Source: Nymphaea colorata (Eukaryota > Streptophyta > Magnoliopsida > Nymphaeales > Nymphaeaceae). Taken from it: DNA of 64,000 bases. The DNA lies in NCBI RefSeq assembly GCF_008831285.2, contig NC_045142.1:1183001-1247000 (forward strand), written 5' to 3'. Made by a program: the position numbers and the translations under genes. The stretch's first letter is position 1. Every line of letters begins with the position of its first letter. Below are positions 59,737 to 64,000 of this stretch, piece by piece. The notes beneath the pieces are model-generated. The model was given only the letters and a program-made list of their open reading frames with translations, did not search any database and was not told the DNA's origin.

Positions 59737-62700
59737 ATGGAGGAATTCGTGAGGAGCCATGCCATAGCTGCCGCTTCCGCCGTCACCTTCTCCACCGCTT
59801 TTGTCTACCCGCTTGACACCCTGAAGACGCTGCTCCAAGTTGGTGGCCGCTAACCTCTCTCTCTCATTTTTCTGTTGGTTAGCTTGCAAAAATCGGTTGC
59901 CATTATTGCCCACAAGGGAACTCTTTTGTTGCTGTTCTTGTTGTTCTTTTTATTGTTTTTATGAATGGTTTAATTGTGGAGGAATCTTGTTAACATTGGA
60001 CTCTTCTTAAGTGTTCAGATTGAGCATGCTAGGTGAATTTTGTGCTGGGAGGACGGGAAGTTTCTATGCACGTTATCGTGTCATTAAGTTATAGGCTTGT
60101 GGTTTGGTTGTTGCAACATCTTGTGAAGTCGTTTAGTTTGGTAGTAGTGGCGACGGTTGCAGTTTGTATGAGACGGGATGCTGGAACTGTTGCGTCTTAT
60201 TCGAATGGTCTGCTTATCAACCCGCCTGACATGACAATTTTCCTTTTTCAATGATCAACCTCTGAGGTGAAGAAAAAAAGGTAAGCAAATGGAGTAGAGA
60301 CAAGAGAAAAGAAAAAAATAAGTAAAGGGAAATATAATTAGTTAACTGCATATTTCTATCCATTGTTGGTAGTGTGAGGCCCCAGCTCGAATTCGAGAGC
60401 ATTTGCAAACATTTGCATTTCATATCGATGGAGAAATGGGGTGTGATTCTTGCGGTTCTTGGTGAAATACCATCTTCTGGAGAAAGCTTCAGAAATGGGT
60501 TACAAAATGTTGTGCATCTACTTGGTGGTCTATTCGTATATAATCTTGAGTTTTATGATTTTATCACCCGAAGACTGAGCGGATCATGATCAATCATGTT
60601 TTTGGAGCACTAACACGTGCGGTTGCCATGTGGTATGGGAAGCATTATGCTGCAAAAAATCTAAAAAGTATGCTCCTTTATCTGATCTTATTCATCAACA
60701 ATCAGTGATAGGCTGTCACGAACTTAGAGATGTTGAATGGGTGGTTGATCAGAAGTTATTAACAATATTCATCAACAATATCCATACCATTTTATTTATA
60801 AATCCAACCAGAAGTTATTAGTTCCTGTGTGGTCTTTGAACCTGCTTTGTGCTTGATGAAATACTTAGCTTGCAGATTTAATATCTGAAAATCCAATTTC
60901 TGTCCATTCACATCTATCATGAATGCGTTCAAAATTATCCGCAACAACTACTACTAAACTTTCTATATTTATAGTTCCTTTCTTGAAGAAGCTTAAATAG
61001 CATCCTCTCATTTTTCCCAATGGTGTCTTGCTTACATTTTCTTGACTTTTTTTTGTGGTTGTAACTTGCAAAATTGATAATCGAGTGAAGTAGGATATGA
61101 ATGAAAAGTATCAGTTTGTATTAACCTGTTAACCTGTTGGAAACAAATGAGGCCCCCTTGAAAACCTCACAATTTGTATTTAATTGCAGTGAAGTAGGAT
61201 ATGAATGAAAAGTATCAGTTTTGATATTGAGTATCTCAAGAAGCACAAATATCTTGTGCGCTTTTGATAAGATGCTAACAATTTGCATTTCGTTTTGTTT
61301 TCATCTTAAGGTTTTCCATGGGCATAGAAGGAGATGATTATGATTCAGTTTTCATCTTATGTGACTATAGTATTCCATCCAATTGATGTTATGCATTGAT
61401 GCTGTATCAGCTTGTAGCCCTACCCTTTTCATAGGTAATGCCAGCGGTTTCTTACACAAATAATGTGCTAACCCGGTGTTTCTCCACTTAACACGAGAAT
61501 TGTAAAGCAGAAGAGATGTCTACAAGGCTTTTTTAATGACTAGTGGCTGACCTAGTTTCCTTTCAGAGTGGTCATGAATTTTCCTTTATCTCTTATCTTG
61601 GAACACCCTGGTAGGCATTTAGTCTAGCTAGGAAAATTATATTACTCATATTTGTGCTTACAAAAGTTATGTGCTCAACTATAATATTTCTAAGGATTGC
61701 GGAAAAACTGTCATATAAAATGATTTTCTTTGTGTCCTGACTTTGCATATATCCAATAAAATTCGGTTGCCCTATAGGTCGGTGCAGGTACTGGACCGAA
61801 ATTGGACATTAGACAAGTTTGTGGCAGATTACAATCCATAGCAGGCCTTTCTGGTAATTTTACTGAACTATTTTGCTGTTATATGATTTATTTTTTGCTC
61901 TCCTTGTTCACAATAAAAATATTGGAACACATCAGTCATCTAATCAATTACCAAACACAGAATTCTCTCTCTAATATTATTCATCAGTTCTACTTCTGTA
62001 AATCCAAGCATGAATCCGATTGAAATTTGGATTTGATGGCATGTCTTTAGGAGGCCTTCTAGCATATAAGAAGATATGATACCATATAAGGTAGAGTTCT
62101 GAATTTAACATGATATTGTTACCCATGTTAGGATTACACATAGTAGAGGAAAATAAGGATATGTCCATAATATTGCATCTTCTGAATAGTGGGATTTCAA
62201 ATGCTTCTCTTCAAGTAAAAGGGCTTTTTCAGCTTGGATTGTCTATTACAATTTTAAATAGTTCCAGATGCAACTCAGCTGCAGCAACTAGAAACTGGAT
62301 CAAGAAGTACTCGTTTAGAGGATATTGTAAGTCACCTCTGGATATTGGAAGAACATGCTTTAGTCTTAGCAAAATTGGCTGCACAGAAAGGGAACCTTTT
62401 GTGGTCTTATTGACCACATATTTTGATGATCAATCTGTTGAAACTGGAGAATTTAAGGGGAGCAATTTCATTAAGAGTGAAATATAAACATGAGCAATGT
62501 TCTCTATTTTATTAATCAAGAAGGTATGACGATTATGTGAAACAAAATAAAAGATTGGAACATGATTGTAAAGCAGGGAACATAAAAACTACAGCTATTG
62601 ATGGTTCGAGGTAAGAATGTCTTCAACCAACGCAGATTTGAAAGACAATATGGGTTTGGATAAGACAGGAACTTATTCTCGTTCTTTATTATGTTCATTA

Positions 62701-64000
62701 TTCTCTTTAAATTTCTGAAACTTTTGTGGCAACATAAGTAGCCTCTAATGGTACATGTGAAAGGGATCCAAAAGCAATATACTGCCCTTTGTTTATATCC
62801 TTTAGTGTCCTAATGTACAAAACTTTTCTGGCCATGAACTGTGACATAAAGCGGATTATCATGTTTAGTCGTAGATTCATCTGATGGACATGAAAGGATT
62901 TGGTTCTCTGCATGCTGTTGAATATTTCCAGTGATATGAATTGTCAGTGTATTTCATAGTTATGTTCTCATTCCCTCTTTTTGTTCTTTAAACCAGTAGC
63001 TCATAATTTTTTATGTTCTTGTAGGATTTTACAGTGGGTTTGGTTGGACGGTGTTGGGTAGAATACCAGCAATTGGAACTCGATTTGGACTCTATGAGCT
63101 TTTCACAGCTTTCTACAAAGGTAGTTCACATCATCCATTCCTTGACTTCTTAAGCATGGGTTAACAATTTTGAGTATTTTTCTGTTACATTTTTTTTTCT
63201 TGAGTTCTTCCTGTTTATGTCAGAAATATAGTTGCATATGAAAACAAGAAGCTGCTGATTGTTTAAGTTGGACGTAATTCAAAATTTTTGAGGGAACAAA
63301 AAGTTAGGGTGTAATTCCTATAGCAAAAGTGACTTATAGGTCATCTTAGTTCTTTTACAGTAAAAAACTTAGAACTGGTTTATTTGATATGACTAAGATC
63401 CGGTTTGATGTATTTAAGCAAAGTGTTAAGTGAAAAAGCCTGAGTCGGATATCAATGGATTCTGTTCGGATATCAATGGGTTCTGTAGTATAGCATTTCA
63501 TGATGGTATTCAAAATTTGGTTGCTCAGGTAGCAAATTATTACTGAATTACTTTGAGGATAATTGCAAAAGATACAGCAATGAATTTGGTTGCACCTTTT
63601 AACTTGAAAGCAACAGAACTTTTTTTCCTCTAAATAAGTGGTTGAAGTTCCATTGAGCATTGCTAGAATTTAGTAACCTTGAGAATATCTCCATGAATTG
63701 GTTTTTGATTTTTGGCAGATGGTCGAGAGGACAATCATGTTTATGTTTCTGAGGCTCTTTTAGCTGGCTTAGCATCTGGGGCTGTAGAAGCTGTCATAAG
63801 TACGCCGTTTGATCTTTTTAAGCTACGCATGCAGGTTGCTTCTGCCTGTCATAGTTCTTCTCTCAAGCATCATCATGCAGATGAAATTGTAAAACCAATC
63901 ATTGCAAAACTGCTGCCTGGTTATGTGCCAGATAAGTTAGCTTGGGTCCATAATGCTGATCTTCTATCTAAGCTACCTAACAAGCATCCCAACCTCATTG
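59737..64000 (+). CDS. Mitochondrial carrier family protein (5' part, runs off the window)
   Basis: A membrane solute carrier of the mitochondrial carrier family. Exons seen: 59737-59838, 61778-61853, 63025-63120 and 63719-64000 (continuing), with all phases agreeing. The N-terminus MEEFVRSHAIAAASAVTFST is followed by the first signature PLDTLKTLLQ, a first matrix loop, GFYSGFGWTVLGRIPAIGTR, then LLAGLASGAVEAVIS with the second signature PFDLFKLRMQ. Each PxDxxKx motif marks the end of an odd-numbered transmembrane helix, so at least the first three of the usual six helices are present. After the second signature a histidine- and leucine-rich insert (about 50 residues so far) replaces the short loop of typical carriers. 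The transported substrate is not evident. The start follows a GC-rich leader and has no upstream in-frame ATG nearby. Confidence 0.9.
59839..61777 (+). other. Intron 1 of the mitochondrial carrier gene (1.9 kb)
   Basis: Bounded by CTCCAA|GTTGGT and CCCTATAG|GTCGG, which joins LLQ to VGAG. It contains a 34-base sequence (AGTGAAGTAGGATATGAATG onward) at both 61084 and 61189, and no coding frame. Confidence 0.75.

Overview
The window is nuclear DNA of a flowering plant. The genes are split by GT..AG introns, some longer than 2 kb. The gene families are plant-specific or plant-typical: LISCL-type GRAS, telobox-Myb telomere-repeat-binding protein, ARM-type plant U-box protein, and a plastid-targeted YidD-like protein. 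Between genes the DNA is AT-rich and full of (TA)n, (CT)n, (CA)n and (GT)n microsatellites and small non-autonomous repeats. Two intronless genes (C2-domain and U-box) are much richer in GC than the others. That would fit a monocot or an early-diverging angiosperm, but I cannot name the species.

Layout. 1-3002 (+): 3' part of an oxysterol-binding-protein-related gene (ORP3 type), four exons seen, with a degenerate tandem copy of one exon inside an intron. 3003-~15400: gene-free, with microsatellites, short inverted-repeat elements and GC-rich patches. ~15400-21891 (+): telomere-repeat-binding protein of the TRP/TBP1 family, 9 coding exons, 743 aa. 21892-25440: gene-free, with a tandem tRNA-like (SINE-like) repeat. 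25441-26403 (+): intronless C2-domain protein. 26404-33650: gene-free. 34768-37419 (+): LISCL-type GRAS regulator with an internal 26-residue repeat array. 39730-44607 (-): YidD-like membrane-protein insertion efficiency factor, five exons, predicted plastid protein of 159 aa. 46321-47880 (+): U-box/ARM E3 ubiquitin ligase. 47881-52548: gene-free, with a perfect 31-bp palindrome. 52549-57878 (-): M-phase phosphoprotein 6 (exosome cofactor), five exons, 178 aa, whose third intron (3.66 kb) holds a terminal-inverted-repeat element inside a TA microsatellite. 59737-64000 (+): 5' part of a mitochondrial carrier family gene, running off the window.

The eight genes are housekeeping or regulatory genes without an evident common pathway, so this is ordinary euchromatin rather than a cluster. 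Exon models were built by hand. Each reading frame was carried across the splice sites, and for the complete spliced models the summed exon lengths divide by three. No new multi-gene system was found. The most interesting signals are the broken ORP exon copy, the GRAS repeat expansion, the element in the MPP6 intron, the long open frame antisense within a YidD intron, and the palindrome.
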